Positions 8,209 to 15,269 of a stretch of 37,919 bases of DNA are shown piece after piece. The position numbers and the translations under genes are program-made. The DNA is taken from positions 1 through 37,919 of the IMG/VR virus record IMGVR_UViG_3300035660_000288. The stretch is one strand, 5' to 3'. The notes beneath the pieces were generated by a model. It was given only the letters and a program-made list of their open reading frames with translations, was not told the origin of the DNA and searched no databases. Numbering within the stretch: position 1 is the first letter of the stretch; every line of letters begins with the position of its first letter. The stretch comes from a virus.

Positions 8209-8400
8209 ATGACCTTAGAAAACCAAACTTCAGTAATAATCAGCAAAGAACACTCAAGCAAACTCAAAAATCTAGCCGATCACTTCAAGCGCAGTAAGAC
8301 CATGCAGCTTGAGTGGATGATCGATATCGAATGGCTGACGCTGTTCGGTAAAGAGCCAGAACCGGTTGCTGTGAAACTGCTGGAAGAGTTGCCGTTCTGA
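8209..8400 (+). CDS. Small early protein, possible DNA-binding
   Basis: First gene of the early operon, 63 aa. I chose the ATG at 8209 because AAGGA (8198-8202) sits 6 nt before it; an ATG at 8188 in the same frame would add seven residues but has a poorer site. The body (TSVIISKEHSSKLKNLADHF, then a basic turn and a second helix) resembles a short ribbon-helix-helix or Cro-sized protein, but no family is certain. First position after the early promoter suits an early regulator, which is inference. Confidence 0.55.
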   Translation: MTLENQTSVIISKEHSSKLKNLADHFKRSKTMQLEWMIDIEWLTLFGKEPEPVAVKLLEELPF

Positions 8401-8416
8401 GGTGGGAGGCGTGGCT

Positions 8417-8614
8417 ATGTTTCAACTCGAGCTTCACGTTTTTTGCACATCAGATAGCCAGAAATTACTAGGGGTTGTCGAAAATCGGATAAAGGAAGTC
8501 TTATCCTATTATTCTAATTATTTCGATGGCTCAATTTTAGACGACATTGAGATCGGCGGCGGTGTTACGGAGGTGTCAGGTGTGCAAAACAACCCTGAAA
8601 GCCTGCCGGACTAA
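8417..8614 (+). CDS. Hypothetical early protein (65 aa)
   Basis: I chose the ATG at 8417 because GGGAGG (8404-8409) is 7 nt upstream; upstream GTG codons in the frame overlap that site. The product has an amphipathic beta strand (FQLELHVFCT), a helix (KLLGVVENRIKEVLSYYS) and an acidic end. No family is recognised. It overlaps the next gene by 35 nt in another frame, which is typical of this compact early region. Confidence 0.5.
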   Translation: MFQLELHVFCTSDSQKLLGVVENRIKEVLSYYSNYFDGSILDDIEIGGGVTEVSGVQNNPESLPD

Positions 8615-8843
8615 AGCCGACTTCGTCGGCTACGCTCAATATATGGGGGGCGAGATTATCCATTGCACCCACGGCGTGAAAATATTCGGCCCAAAAAAGA
8701 CGGGGTACGCTGTGATCCACAGCAACCATTGTAAAGAGCTGGCGACCGGAACCCGGGCAACGCTCATAAAGACCTTTATTGCCATTGGCCTGGCTCTAAT
8801 GATCCTGGCCAAGATTATCCTGCCTGTACTTGCGGGGGGATAG
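8580..8843 (+). CDS. HicA-like protein with C-terminal membrane helix
   Basis: 87 aa from a GTG at 8580 that has GGAGG (8569-8573) 6 nt upstream; a TTG at 8547 in the same frame lacks a ribosome site. Residues 13-65 resemble the small HicA mRNA-interferase fold: GGEIIHCTHGVKIFG, then AVIHSNHCKELATGT, with the usual 'H...kEL..GT...I.K' ending. The glycine-serine-histidine of active HicA is not clear; His28 and His31 are the nearest candidates. Residues 63-84 are strongly hydrophobic and predict a transmembrane helix, which ordinary HicA toxins lack. No HicB-like antitoxin follows. Toxin activity is therefore unproven, and the similarity is a judgement by eye. Confidence 0.5.
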   Translation: MCKTTLKACRTKADFVGYAQYMGGEIIHCTHGVKIFGPKKTGYAVIHSNHCKELATGTRATLIKTFIAIGLALMILAKIILPVLAGG

Positions 8844-8845
8844 CT

Positions 8846-8980
8846 ATGAGCATATTAATGAAAACCAATCTAGCCTACCACGCGGCCATTGTCGAGCTGG
8901 TACGCAAGATCATCGAGATCATGACGGAAAAGCAGAGTCTTATTGAGATCAATATAGCAGAACAGGGAGAACCGGCGTGA
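8846..8980 (+). CDS. Small helical protein (44 aa)
   Basis: ATG at 8846 follows a purine-rich GGGGGGA ribosome site (8834-8840) with 5 nt spacing. The 44-residue product is largely one amphipathic helix (AAIVELVRKIIEIMTEK). Its stop overlaps the GTG of the next gene (GTGA at 8977). No family is recognised. Its reality rests on the ribosome site and the coupling at both ends. Confidence 0.55.
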   Translation: MSILMKTNLAYHAAIVELVRKIIEIMTEKQSLIEINIAEQGEPA

Positions 8981-9267
8981 TTAAGCGCTATTTGGGTTCT
9001 GTTCTGGACAAATTCGGGTTTATTGTGATCTCAAAAGACCGTTATTTGGAGCTAATTATGAGCAAAGCGAGAGAATGGCCCAATGTGGCAGCCGAGGTAC
9101 GCGATCAGGCTGCCGAGGATGCGATCAGGATCGAGCGGATCAGCACCACGGCGCTGACATCGCACCTGGAACCCGAGGAAAATATGCGCTCCTGGGGGCT
9201 CGTCGCCAAAATCTCTCAGCATATCCTGAGACTGCTCGAGTCGGTCGGCGCAAGGACGCGTCCATGA
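8977..9267 (+). CDS. Hypothetical early protein (96 aa)
   Basis: GTG start in a GTGA overlap with the preceding stop; a GGGAGA site lies 6 nt upstream. The N-terminus (MIKRYLGSVLDKFGFIVISK) is followed by charged helices rich in Ala, Glu and Arg. No membrane segment is convincing and no family is recognised. It ends in an ATGA overlap with a 31-aa membrane microprotein. Confidence 0.55.
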   Translation: MIKRYLGSVLDKFGFIVISKDRYLELIMSKAREWPNVAAEVRDQAAEDAIRIERISTTALTSHLEPEENMRSWGLVAKISQHILRLLESVGARTRP

Positions 9268-9359
9268 TAGTGTGCTATCCAGTCTTACTTTGGATAGTGG
9301 TTATTTTGGTCGCGAATTTTCACGACTGGTATTCTAATTTCAATCGAGAAAGGAAATGA
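9264..9359 (+). CDS. Membrane microprotein (31 aa)
   Basis: 31 codons in an ATGA overlap with the previous gene. One hydrophobic helix (VLLWIVVILVANF) precedes a short polar, basic end. The frame is supported only by its overlaps on both sides and the hydrophobic pattern. It is one of several tiny single-helix proteins in this early region. Confidence 0.45.
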   Translation: MIVCYPVLLWIVVILVANFHDWYSNFNRERK

Positions 9360-9361
9360 AA

Positions 9362-9649
9362 ATGCAAGAACTAAAATCCCCCGATATCGAAAAGCTTTAT
9401 AAACTTGATGAAGCGTTGAAGCAATTAGGTGTTTCAGAAAGGTCAACTTTGACGCCAGTGAAGGTACAGGTTCAGGAAGACCCGCATAAATTAACTGTCA
9501 CTTTATCCATTGGCACTCAAGACCTGGTACTTTCGATAATCCAGGCGAGAGACCTGGCCTTCGAAATTCGAAAGGCCGCTAACCGAATGAACAATATCCG
9601 GTTAGAGAGAGAGGCCCAAAAGCACAGGAAGTATTTAGGCGAAAAGTGA
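9362..9649 (+). CDS. Hypothetical early protein (95 aa)
   Basis: I chose the ATG at 9362 because AAAGGA (9349-9354) is 7 nt away; an ATG at 9356 in the same frame overlaps the previous stop but is too close to the site. The protein is mixed alpha/beta, with a central strand pair (LTVTLSIGTQDLVLSII) and a basic C-terminal helix (RMNNIRLEREAQKHRKY). No family is recognised. It may bind nucleic acid through the basic tail, but this is a guess. Confidence 0.5.
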   Translation: MQELKSPDIEKLYKLDEALKQLGVSERSTLTPVKVQVQEDPHKLTVTLSIGTQDLVLSIIQARDLAFEIRKAANRMNNIRLEREAQKHRKYLGEK

Positions 9650-9656
9650 GGGAGTC

Positions 9657-9731
9657 ATGACCTGGGCCTTTATCATTCTTCTGGTAGTGGTGTTGATGGT
9701 CGCAATCGACCACATTTGGGACGCCGAATAA
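9657..9731 (+). CDS. Membrane microprotein (24 aa)
   Basis: 24 codons starting at ATG 9657, with GAGGGAG (9648-9654) as a strong ribosome site. Nearly the whole product is one hydrophobic helix (AFIILLVVVLMVAI) ending in an acidic tail. No homologue is recognised. The good ribosome site is the main reason to list it. Confidence 0.4.
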   Translation: MTWAFIILLVVVLMVAIDHIWDAE

Positions 9732-9759
9732 GGTTTCGATAATTGCACTTATAGAAAGC

Positions 9760-10020
9760 ATGAAAATGACTGTTTATTATTGGAGAGTAAAAACCAGACT
9801 ACCAGAAAGATTCGGACAGCTATGTAAAGTTCTTGTTCGAAGCATAAGGATGAATAGTTGTTTAGTTGAATTTATAAGCGATGGTTACAAGGTTGTTACA
9901 TCAAGGAATTATTTAAGAAAACAATCCCTGCCTATCTCGCGATTAAAGGTGTCGATTGTTGGGACCGAGCCTGCCGCTGCCCCCCCCAGTGGCTTAACGG
10001 ATAGGCGGGGAACTCTCTAA
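9760..10020 (+). CDS. Hypothetical basic protein (86 aa)
   Basis: Starts at ATG 9760 with no strong ribosome site; an ATG two codons on is an alternative. The protein is basic, with beta-like segments (MTVYYWRVKTRLPERF, CLVEFISDGYKVVTSRNYL) suggestive of a small barrel. Its last 20 residues are low-complexity (AAAPPSG). No family is recognised. Base composition is more AT-rich than the genes around 14 kb. Confidence 0.45.
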   Translation: MKMTVYYWRVKTRLPERFGQLCKVLVRSIRMNSCLVEFISDGYKVVTSRNYLRKQSLPISRLKVSIVGTEPAAAPPSGLTDRRGTL

Positions 10021-10035
10021 AGAAAGGAGGATGAT

Positions 10036-10290
10036 ATGACAGCCCCACAGAAAAATGAAGTCGTCTTCCCGCCGATGGATTCCGAGACTGAAGCAAAAGT
10101 ACGCGGTCTGTTGAAATCGATCGGTGGGTTCATGGACGCAGAGCTGGTCCCACAACTAAAGACCATCATGACGGTTCCAATTCCCCCCGACCGTTTCGAT
10201 ATCTACACGGTCCTGGCTAAGATCTCTCTTTCTATAGATATCAACAATAAAAAGAAAGATCAAAAACCATCAAAAGAACCGGCTAAATAA
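10036..10290 (+). CDS. Hypothetical early protein (84 aa)
   Basis: ATG at 10036 behind AAAGGAGG, one of the strongest ribosome sites here. An almost identical leader (TAAAGAAAGGAGGATGA) precedes the next gene, so the two sites may be duplicates. The product is acidic/helical in its N-terminal half and ends in a lysine-rich, probably disordered tail (NNKKKDQKPSKEP). No family is recognised. Confidence 0.6.
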   Translation: MTAPQKNEVVFPPMDSETEAKVRGLLKSIGGFMDAELVPQLKTIMTVPIPPDRFDIYTVLAKISLSIDINNKKKDQKPSKEPAK

Positions 10291-10333
10291 GAAGTCTATG
10301 GATGAGTATGGAAACTTAAAGAAAGGAGGATGA

Positions 10334-10525
10334 ATGTCAGCACTAGATAATGCACAGTACATGCTAGACAAGTCCCAGGGAGATATACGTAGCGAGGATT
10401 ATAAGCACGACCTCGAGATGCAGGCCTTGATTAGCGCAGTCATCGCTGTGGCTCAGGCGCTAGAAGAGATAAACAGAACGATGCGCAACCAGGACCTCGT
10501 ACAAATAGACAAGGTCCGGTCGTAA
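10334..10525 (+). CDS. Hypothetical early protein (63 aa)
   Basis: ATG at 10334 behind AAAGGAGG. The 63-aa product is predicted almost entirely helical, with one amphipathic helix (LISAVIAVAQALEEINRTM). It has no membrane or metal motif and no recognised family. It is the last gene before the stem-loop at 10533 and the RecT gene. Confidence 0.55.
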   Translation: MSALDNAQYMLDKSQGDIRSEDYKHDLEMQALISAVIAVAQALEEINRTMRNQDLVQIDKVRS

Positions 10526-10532
10526 TTAAATC

Positions 10533-10560
10533 GAGAAGCCTGGCAGGGTCCAGGCTTCTC
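10533..10560 (+). terminator. Perfect 11-bp stem-loop before recT
   Basis: GAGAAGCCTGG (10533-10543) and CCAGGCTTCTC (10550-10560) pair perfectly around a 6-nt loop. No U-run follows; the next bases are AAAAGGG. It is therefore not a classical intrinsic terminator. It could be a partial terminator, an mRNA stabiliser or a processing site separating the small early genes from recT. Confidence 0.45.
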
Positions 10561-10617
10561 AAAAGGGACATCTTACGGATGCCTCTTCATTATACCAAAA
10601 AAAAAGGAGAGAATTAA

Positions 10618-11916
10618 ATGTCAACAGATATTCAGAAATCAGAAAAACCAAAGAACCGGCTGGCCATCATAAGAGAATACGCACGATCCGATGAGATAAA
10701 AGTACGGTTCTCTGAGATTGTCGGTAAAAACAATGCCAGCGCCTACATCAGCTCGGCATTAATTGCGGTTGCCAACAGCGAGCAACTCCAGGAGTGCTCC
10801 CCGCAGTCCATCTTAACCAGTGCCATGCGCGCTGCCACTCTGCGATTATCCTGCGATCCCGCAACCAAGCAGGCGTGGCTGGTGCCCTTTTCAAAGCGAT
10901 GCACCCTAATCATTGGCTACATGGGTCTGTATAACATGGCAATCCGCACCGGCAAATATCGCTACCTGCACGTTGCAACTGTTTGGGAAGGTCAAACGGT
11001 GGAGGAAGATCAGCTGAAAGGTATCCATAAAATCGTAGGGCATTCCACCGCCAGTAATCCAATTGGCTATATGCTTTACATGGAACTTGTCAACGGTTAT
11101 AAAAAGACCGTCTACATGACGGTCGAAGAGATTTTGGCACACGCCGAGAGGTACTCGAAGAGCTTCAAAAAGCCGGAAAGCCCATGGAATACCAACCGAG
11201 ACGAGATGTGCAAGAAAACCGTCATGCGGTTGGGGATTATTCATTGGGGTTATCTCGATCCCTACGACATCAATATGATAGGTATGGTTGATGAGAACGG
11301 GGGATCGGTGGAAGATGAAGATTGGGACAGGGAAACGGAAGAACTGCCACCACTTGAAACAATCGTAACAGGGCGCGTTGAAGTTCAACACAGGCGGTCG
11401 GAAGCAGAGATATTGAATGATCTGGGTTTTGATACCAGCCCCACTTCAACAAAAATCGCACCAACTCCCGCACCCGCAGCGCCCAATATACCGCTGACCG
11501 TTGAGAATGTTCGCCCTTATGCACCCGAAGTATTGCGTAAGGAACTGTTCAATTGGTCGAAAATACACACTACGGATATAGTCACACATGACCAGAAGAT
11601 GGTGATTTCGAACATCTTGAGAACGGTCTTACAGGATGACGACAAATCGACCAAGACGAATAGACTGCTCGATTGGCTTTTCAAGATCGGAAATGTTTTC
11701 GATATCTATCAGCCAGTCCTTGCGGCCATGCTCTTTAGTTGGCTCAAACCCACCTGGGATTCGGGTGGAGGCGCACACGTCTCGAAAGATGTCGAGCACG
11801 AAATCCTTGCGGCTTATGTAATAGCGGATGCGAATGATCTAATCGCTACCATTAAAAAAGACATAGAGGGAGGCCAGATCGGTTTACCCTTACAACAACA
11901 GGAGGAGCTGGAATGA
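10618..11916 (+). CDS. recT: RecT-family ssDNA annealing protein
   Basis: 432 aa. Residues 10 to about 235 carry the RecT pattern: SSALIAVANSEQLQECSPQSI, then CDPATKQAWLVPF, then LIIGYMGLYNMAIRTGKY, and a final NTNRDEMCKKTVMRLGI stretch. RecT proteins coat single-stranded DNA and anneal it to complementary strands during phage recombination. Typical RecT proteins are about 270 aa; this one has some 180 further residues. After a Pro/Ala/Thr linker (about 285-295) comes a helical region with several Trp residues that I do not recognise. No RecE exonuclease lies next to it. The gene has a long A-run and GGAGAG before its ATG and couples to the next gene by ATGA. Confidence 0.87.
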   Translation: MSTDIQKSEKPKNRLAIIREYARSDEIKVRFSEIVGKNNASAYISSALIAVANSEQLQECSPQSILTSAMRAATLRLSCDPATKQAWLVPFSKRCTLIIGYMGLYNMAIRTGKYRYLHVATVWEGQTVEEDQLKGIHKIVGHSTASNPIGYMLYMELVNGYKKTVYMTVEEILAHAERYSKSFKKPESPWNTNRDEMCKKTVMRLGIIHWGYLDPYDINMIGMVDENGGSVEDEDWDRETEELPPLETIVTGRVEVQHRRSEAEILNDLGFDTSPTSTKIAPTPAPAAPNIPLTVENVRPYAPEVLRKELFNWSKIHTTDIVTHDQKMVISNILRTVLQDDDKSTKTNRLLDWLFKIGNVFDIYQPVLAAMLFSWLKPTWDSGGGAHVSKDVEHEILAAYVIADANDLIATIKKDIEGGQIGLPLQQQEELE

Positions 11917-12434
11917 ACACCGACCAGGAACAAGGAACAGAACCGAAAACCGAGGTAGTAGAAACTCACGTGGATCCCCAGCTCAACGAGTTGGTCCACA
12001 AGATGGCAGCCTGGCGCAAGCAAGGAGTAGTTGCCACCGAGAAATTGAACGAACTCTACAAGAAGCTGGAAGAGAACAAGGACTTCCGGCTCTGGACCAA
12101 ACTGCACAACGAAGCCAAGGATAAAACCACGACGGTCCAGGCGGAGATCGAAAAACGGGCCAGAGAAATTTATGACCATACAGCGAACAAGAGCCCTCAC
12201 CCGGCAGTGAACATCAAGGTTTTTGTAGAGCCATTCTATAAGGACGAAGATGCTCACGCCTGGTGCATGGATCACTTACCGAAAGCGCTGAAACTGGATC
12301 CTGCTTTCTTCAAAAGACACGCTAATGCTGTACGAGAGACTGCACCATTGGAGTTTGTCCAGTTTGTACCCAGACTCTCGATACAGATCAAAGGCGACCT
12401 GGCCGAGTTCGACAAGGATGAAAAAACCCAGTGA
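11913..12434 (+). CDS. Hypothetical RecT-associated protein
   Basis: 173 aa, starting in an ATGA overlap with recT. Residues 20-95 are charged helices likely to form a coiled coil (KLEENKDFRLWTKLHNEAKD); the second half is more ordered, with WCMDHLPKALKLDPAFFKRH and a final RLSIQIKGDL strand. I do not recognise the family. Coupling to recT suggests a role in recombination or replication, for example as a partner or DNA-end-processing modulator. No catalytic motif is visible. Confidence 0.6.
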   Translation: MNTDQEQGTEPKTEVVETHVDPQLNELVHKMAAWRKQGVVATEKLNELYKKLEENKDFRLWTKLHNEAKDKTTTVQAEIEKRAREIYDHTANKSPHPAVNIKVFVEPFYKDEDAHAWCMDHLPKALKLDPAFFKRHANAVRETAPLEFVQFVPRLSIQIKGDLAEFDKDEKTQ

Positions 12435-12445
12435 GGGTTTTTCAT

Positions 12446-12572
12446 TGGGGCAGGGAGATGGTCGCTAGAAATGTCGGGCGCCATGCCCTGCCCCATCACA
12501 ACTGCTACACGAGAGTGTAGCCATTCTTCTCTCCTTTCGAAAGCCCCTGGCCTTCCCTGCCTAGACCAGGGG
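12446..12572 (+). ncRNA. Candidate structured RNA element
   Basis: A gene-poor stretch dense in inverted repeats. TGGGGCAGGG (12446-12455) pairs with CCCTGCCCCA (12486-12495). Inside it ATGG/CCAT and CGC/GCG continue the helix. GCTACAC-GAGA-GTGTAGC (12504-12521) is a perfect 7-bp hairpin with a GNRA-type tetraloop. CTTTCGAAAG (12534-12543) is self-complementary. CCCCTGG (12544-12550) pairs with CCAGGGG (12566-12572). No U-run follows, so it is not an obvious terminator. It lies just before a 35-aa membrane protein and could be a regulatory leader or small RNA. Strand is assumed from flanking genes. Confidence 0.4.
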
Positions 12573-12586
12573 TAGAGAATAAAAAT

Positions 12587-12694
12587 ATGAACGTCTCTGA
12601 TTTTGTCGCCGGCTTCTGTCTATCTTTCGTCATTATTTTGGGGGTTATCACTCTGGTCTTTGGAGTTCGGATCACCATCACACACAAGAAATAA
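12587..12694 (+). CDS. Membrane microprotein (35 aa)
   Basis: 35 codons from ATG 12587 to TAA 12694. A single hydrophobic helix (FCLSFVIILGVITLVFGV) is followed by a short basic end (THKK), giving a plausible small inner-membrane protein. The ribosome site is weak (GGGGTAGAG at 12569-12577) and would be partly held in the hairpin that ends at 12572, which may control translation. No family is recognised. Confidence 0.4.
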   Translation: MNVSDFVAGFCLSFVIILGVITLVFGVRITITHKK

Positions 12695-12760
12695 CCGGGC
12701 CAGTTTAAAGTGGCATCAATTCTTTAACATTGAGACAGAGACATGATGGGAGGATTTGCT

Positions 12761-13075
12761 ATGAATAAAAAAGTAAATGGAATGATTGAAGAATTACAGC
12801 AAGTAAGACTAGATTTGATTAAAGATAAGGCATGTTGTGGAGCTTTGGAAGCCTATCGTAAATCGGGATTTGAGTGGCCTTTTTACAAACCCATCATGAT
12901 TGAGACGAAAACGGGCCAACTTAAAACGAGCGGTTGGCACATCAATATAATGCCTTCGCTGTCATCGGGTAAACCAGATAGCCAAAACCGTATTCTGATT
13001 AGACTTGAGTATTGTCCTTTCTGTGGTTTAAAGTTGATTCATTATGGTCCCGATGAAGTTGAACCCATTGAATAA
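12761..13075 (+). CDS. Hypothetical protein with CxxC pair
   Basis: 104 aa from ATG 12761, chosen because GGGAGGA lies about 8 nt upstream; ATG codons at 12743/12746 would place that site inside the coding region. The N-terminal helix is charged; residue pairs Cys-Cys (KACCGAL) and a C-terminal YCPFCGLKL knuckle could bind zinc. The knuckle with the earlier GWHINIMPSL stretch resembles small phage zinc-ribbon proteins of unknown function. It sits 2 nt before the replication gene. Confidence 0.55.
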   Translation: MNKKVNGMIEELQQVRLDLIKDKACCGALEAYRKSGFEWPFYKPIMIETKTGQLKTSGWHINIMPSLSSGKPDSQNRILIRLEYCPFCGLKLIHYGPDEVEPIE

Positions 13076-13077
13076 CT

Positions 13078-13866
13078 ATGAGCTGGCGCTCTTACATCAA
13101 GCTGTTCATAGAAATTCTGGATGATCCCAAAATGGCAACGATGTCCGATTGGCTCTGGAGACGTACCATAGAGCTGTTCCTCCTGGCGGGAGAGAACGGG
13201 GACGATGGTACGCTACAGCCCGTGACCACCTTAGCGTGGCGCCTTCGAAGGTCAGAAAAAGACCTGGTCGAAGGGCTAGGTGCTTTGGAGGAAGCCGGGG
13301 TGGTGAATAAATCGCCTTCAGGTCAATGGATGGTCACCCATTTTGAAGAACGGCAGCGCGCTTTGACCTCGACCGAGCGCGTTGCTCGATATAGAAAGCG
13401 AAAGAAGGACGAAGTCATCGATGAAACGAAAACGTTACATGAACGTTGCTTAATTAATAAAGATAAAGAGGAGGAGGAAGAGGTTCCTCCTCCTCCTCCT
13501 GTCTTGTTTGAGTCTCAGGAGAGGGGGGAGTGGGGGGAGAACCCAAAAACGCAACGATCCGTTACAGAACCGTTGCCAAAACTTTTCCCGAAAGTGCTCG
13601 AAAAAGAGATGCTGGATGCTGGAATTTTCCCATCTCTGCTGACCGAGATCGCTTCCTACGCTCGCACGACGAAAGAACTGCGAGCGCTGCTTTCGTGGAG
13701 CTGGATCGATAACCCGAAGGCGCCGGCGAAGTTATTTATAGCCAGGCTGAGAGCCCGTGCCTCAGCCCCGTACCAATACTACGGTAAGAAGTGCCCACAA
13801 TGCGGACTGTACGGGGCACATAAGCCGGGTTGCAACGGGGCTTACGCCGATTGGAATACGGTATGA
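13078..13866 (+). CDS. Phage replication-initiator-like protein
   Basis: 262 aa. Residues 1-105 look like the winged-helix N-terminus of phage replisome organisers: WRSYIKLFIEILDDPKMATMSD, then TLAWRLRRSEKDLVEGLGALEEAGVV. A basic segment (RVARYRKRKKDE) follows, then a low-complexity EEEEE-V-PPPPP linker (about 130-141), and a helical region. The C-terminus ends in a zinc knuckle with Cys239, Cys242, His248 and Cys252. Such proteins bind the phage origin and help load the host helicase. There is no helicase loader next to it. The linker DNA is itself a perfect inverted repeat (13469-13494). The family assignment rests on domain order and is moderately sure. Confidence 0.65.
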   Translation: MSWRSYIKLFIEILDDPKMATMSDWLWRRTIELFLLAGENGDDGTLQPVTTLAWRLRRSEKDLVEGLGALEEAGVVNKSPSGQWMVTHFEERQRALTSTERVARYRKRKKDEVIDETKTLHERCLINKDKEEEEEVPPPPPVLFESQERGEWGENPKTQRSVTEPLPKLFPKVLEKEMLDAGIFPSLLTEIASYARTTKELRALLSWSWIDNPKAPAKLFIARLRARASAPYQYYGKKCPQCGLYGAHKPGCNGAYADWNTV

Positions 13867-14045
13867 CAGAACCTGGCCGGCTCTGCGACTGCGGTCACTG
13901 GCAAGACGATGACTTTCACTGTGCTTTATGCGGCGAGCAGCCACCCTGGGGCTGTGATTGTGAGGCTTGTAATGCCTTTTACGACGATGACGAGGAAGAG
14001 GATTTCGATGACGATTACGACGATGAAGAGTGGGAGGATGAATGA
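13863..14045 (+). CDS. Acidic zinc-ribbon protein (60 aa)
   Basis: ATG at 13863 overlaps the previous stop (ATGA). Cys8, Cys10, His12, His19, Cys20, Cys23, Cys31, Cys33 and Cys36 in the first 40 residues could hold one or two metal ions. The last 20 residues are almost all Asp and Glu, so the protein is very acidic, like DNA mimics or nucleic-acid displacing tails. It couples to the next gene by ATGA. No named family is recognised. Confidence 0.6.
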   Translation: MTEPGRLCDCGHWQDDDFHCALCGEQPPWGCDCEACNAFYDDDEEEDFDDDYDDEEWEDE

Positions 14046-14533
14046 CTAACTTACCTTATGCCGAAGAAGTCAATTACTGGCAGACCAGCCAGACATCGCC
14101 GGACCAGTGGATGGAGCGCACCTGCAAGCTTATTTCCGAATTGGGTGGCACGATCATGGCTGAAGGGTTCGGGCGCGAGCCGAACACAGGCAGGGCGGCT
14201 TACATGCTGGCGTTCAAGATCGGCAGCGACGAGTTCAGGATCGTATGGCCGGTTCTGCCTACCCAAAGCCAGAAGAGCGAGCGGGCGGCCCGCATACAAG
14301 CCGCAACTTTCCTGTTCCACGACACGAAGGCCAAAGTCCTGAAAAGCTTCATCTTCGGGGCAAGGGCAGCTTTCTTCGAATACCTGATGCTGCCGGATGG
14401 GACGACGGCGGCAGAGGCGACGAGCGAGGCTCTGATGAAGGCCATGCCCGAGCTTTTCAGCGGCGTTGAATTACAACGCAGGCAACCGGCGCTTGGATCA
14501 GGGGACGTGGAAGGTGAATATAAGGAGTTATGA
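14042..14533 (+). CDS. Conserved-looking hypothetical phage protein
   Basis: 163 aa in an ATGA overlap with the zinc-ribbon gene. It has an alpha/beta core (GGTIMAEGFGREPNTGRAAY, then EFRIVWPVLPTQ) followed by a long helix (RAARIQAATFLFHDTKAKVLKSFIFGARAAFFEYLM). The motif of a strand pair, a WPV turn and then a KAKVLKS helix recurs in phage proteins of unknown role that lie near replication genes. No catalytic residues stand out. Confidence 0.6.
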   Translation: MTNLPYAEEVNYWQTSQTSPDQWMERTCKLISELGGTIMAEGFGREPNTGRAAYMLAFKIGSDEFRIVWPVLPTQSQKSERAARIQAATFLFHDTKAKVLKSFIFGARAAFFEYLMLPDGTTAAEATSEALMKAMPELFSGVELQRRQPALGSGDVEGEYKEL

Positions 14534-14539
14534 GCGGGA

Positions 14540-14992
14540 ATGAATTACGAGACCTCTCTTGAAATTGAGATTGCGGTTGCAGGCTGGTTTGATTACAGCA
14601 AATATGTGATTGTGCCTAACCTGCATATGTATGGCGATTATGAATGTGATTTGGTATTGTTGTCAAAGCTCGGTTACTTATATGAGGTTGAAATCAAGGT
14701 CTCTCGCTCTGACCTGATTCGGGACAAGAAGAAACGAAAGTGGGGTTGGTCTTACATGATGCACAAGACAAGAAAGATGTGGTTTGCAATCCCCGAAATC
14801 CTGGAGAATGCGATTGCTCATATACCGGAGCAAGCCGGTGTGTTGTCTGTAAATAAGTTTGGGTATGTAACCGAGGTAAGGAAATCCAAGATAGATAGTA
14901 AAGCCCGAAAACTATCAGATAGAGACCAGTTCAAAGTCGCTCGTCTAGGCGCAATGCGAATATGGAAGTTGAAAAAAGCCTTGCTAAAATAA
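14540..14992 (+). CDS. MmcB-like PD-(D/E)XK nuclease
   Basis: 150 aa. The N-terminal half has the restriction-endonuclease fold pattern: Glu7 in the first helix, Asp37 in YECDLVLL, and Glu51-x-Lys53 in YEVEIKVSRSDL, followed by a basic KKKRKWGWSY segment. These are the metal-binding and catalytic positions of PD-(D/E)XK enzymes, and the arrangement resembles the MmcB DNA-repair family. It would process DNA, perhaps as the nuclease partner of RecT, which has no adjacent exonuclease. Lower GC than the preceding gene hints at separate origin. Enzyme activity is inferred from motifs. Confidence 0.65.
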   Translation: MNYETSLEIEIAVAGWFDYSKYVIVPNLHMYGDYECDLVLLSKLGYLYEVEIKVSRSDLIRDKKKRKWGWSYMMHKTRKMWFAIPEILENAIAHIPEQAGVLSVNKFGYVTEVRKSKIDSKARKLSDRDQFKVARLGAMRIWKLKKALLK

Positions 14993-15039
14993 CTGGTTTA
15001 AAAGGAAGATCGTAGGATGCAAAGGAAAAGGATAACCAT

Positions 15040-15258
15040 TTGTTACCGAGGTCATTTACCGCGGATGAGCAAGAGCGCCTGTGTAAGGTCCTGGATGTCT
15101 TGCCTCTCGAGATATTAGAGAGACTGGCAGCCAGGCTGAAAGCTATTATGACCAGGCGCGACGGTTACGGCCAGGTGACGATCACCATAAGCAAAGGGCA
15201 TCTGCATCTGTTGATCGTAACCCACCATGAAGTTTTAGTTCACTCACAATTTGAATAG
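15040..15258 (+). CDS. Hypothetical early protein (72 aa)
   Basis: I use the TTG at 15040, preceded by AAAAGGA with about 8 nt spacing; no ATG serves the front of the frame. Residues 8-38 are a helix rich in Leu and Glu (EQERLCKVLDVLPLEILERL), and a C-terminal beta pair follows (GQVTITISKGHLHLLIVTHH). An overlapping frame beginning at ATG 15017 is shorter and looks less protein-like. The family is unknown. Confidence 0.5.
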   Translation: MLPRSFTADEQERLCKVLDVLPLEILERLAARLKAIMTRRDGYGQVTITISKGHLHLLIVTHHEVLVHSQFE

Positions 15259-15269
15259 GAGGATAAAAA

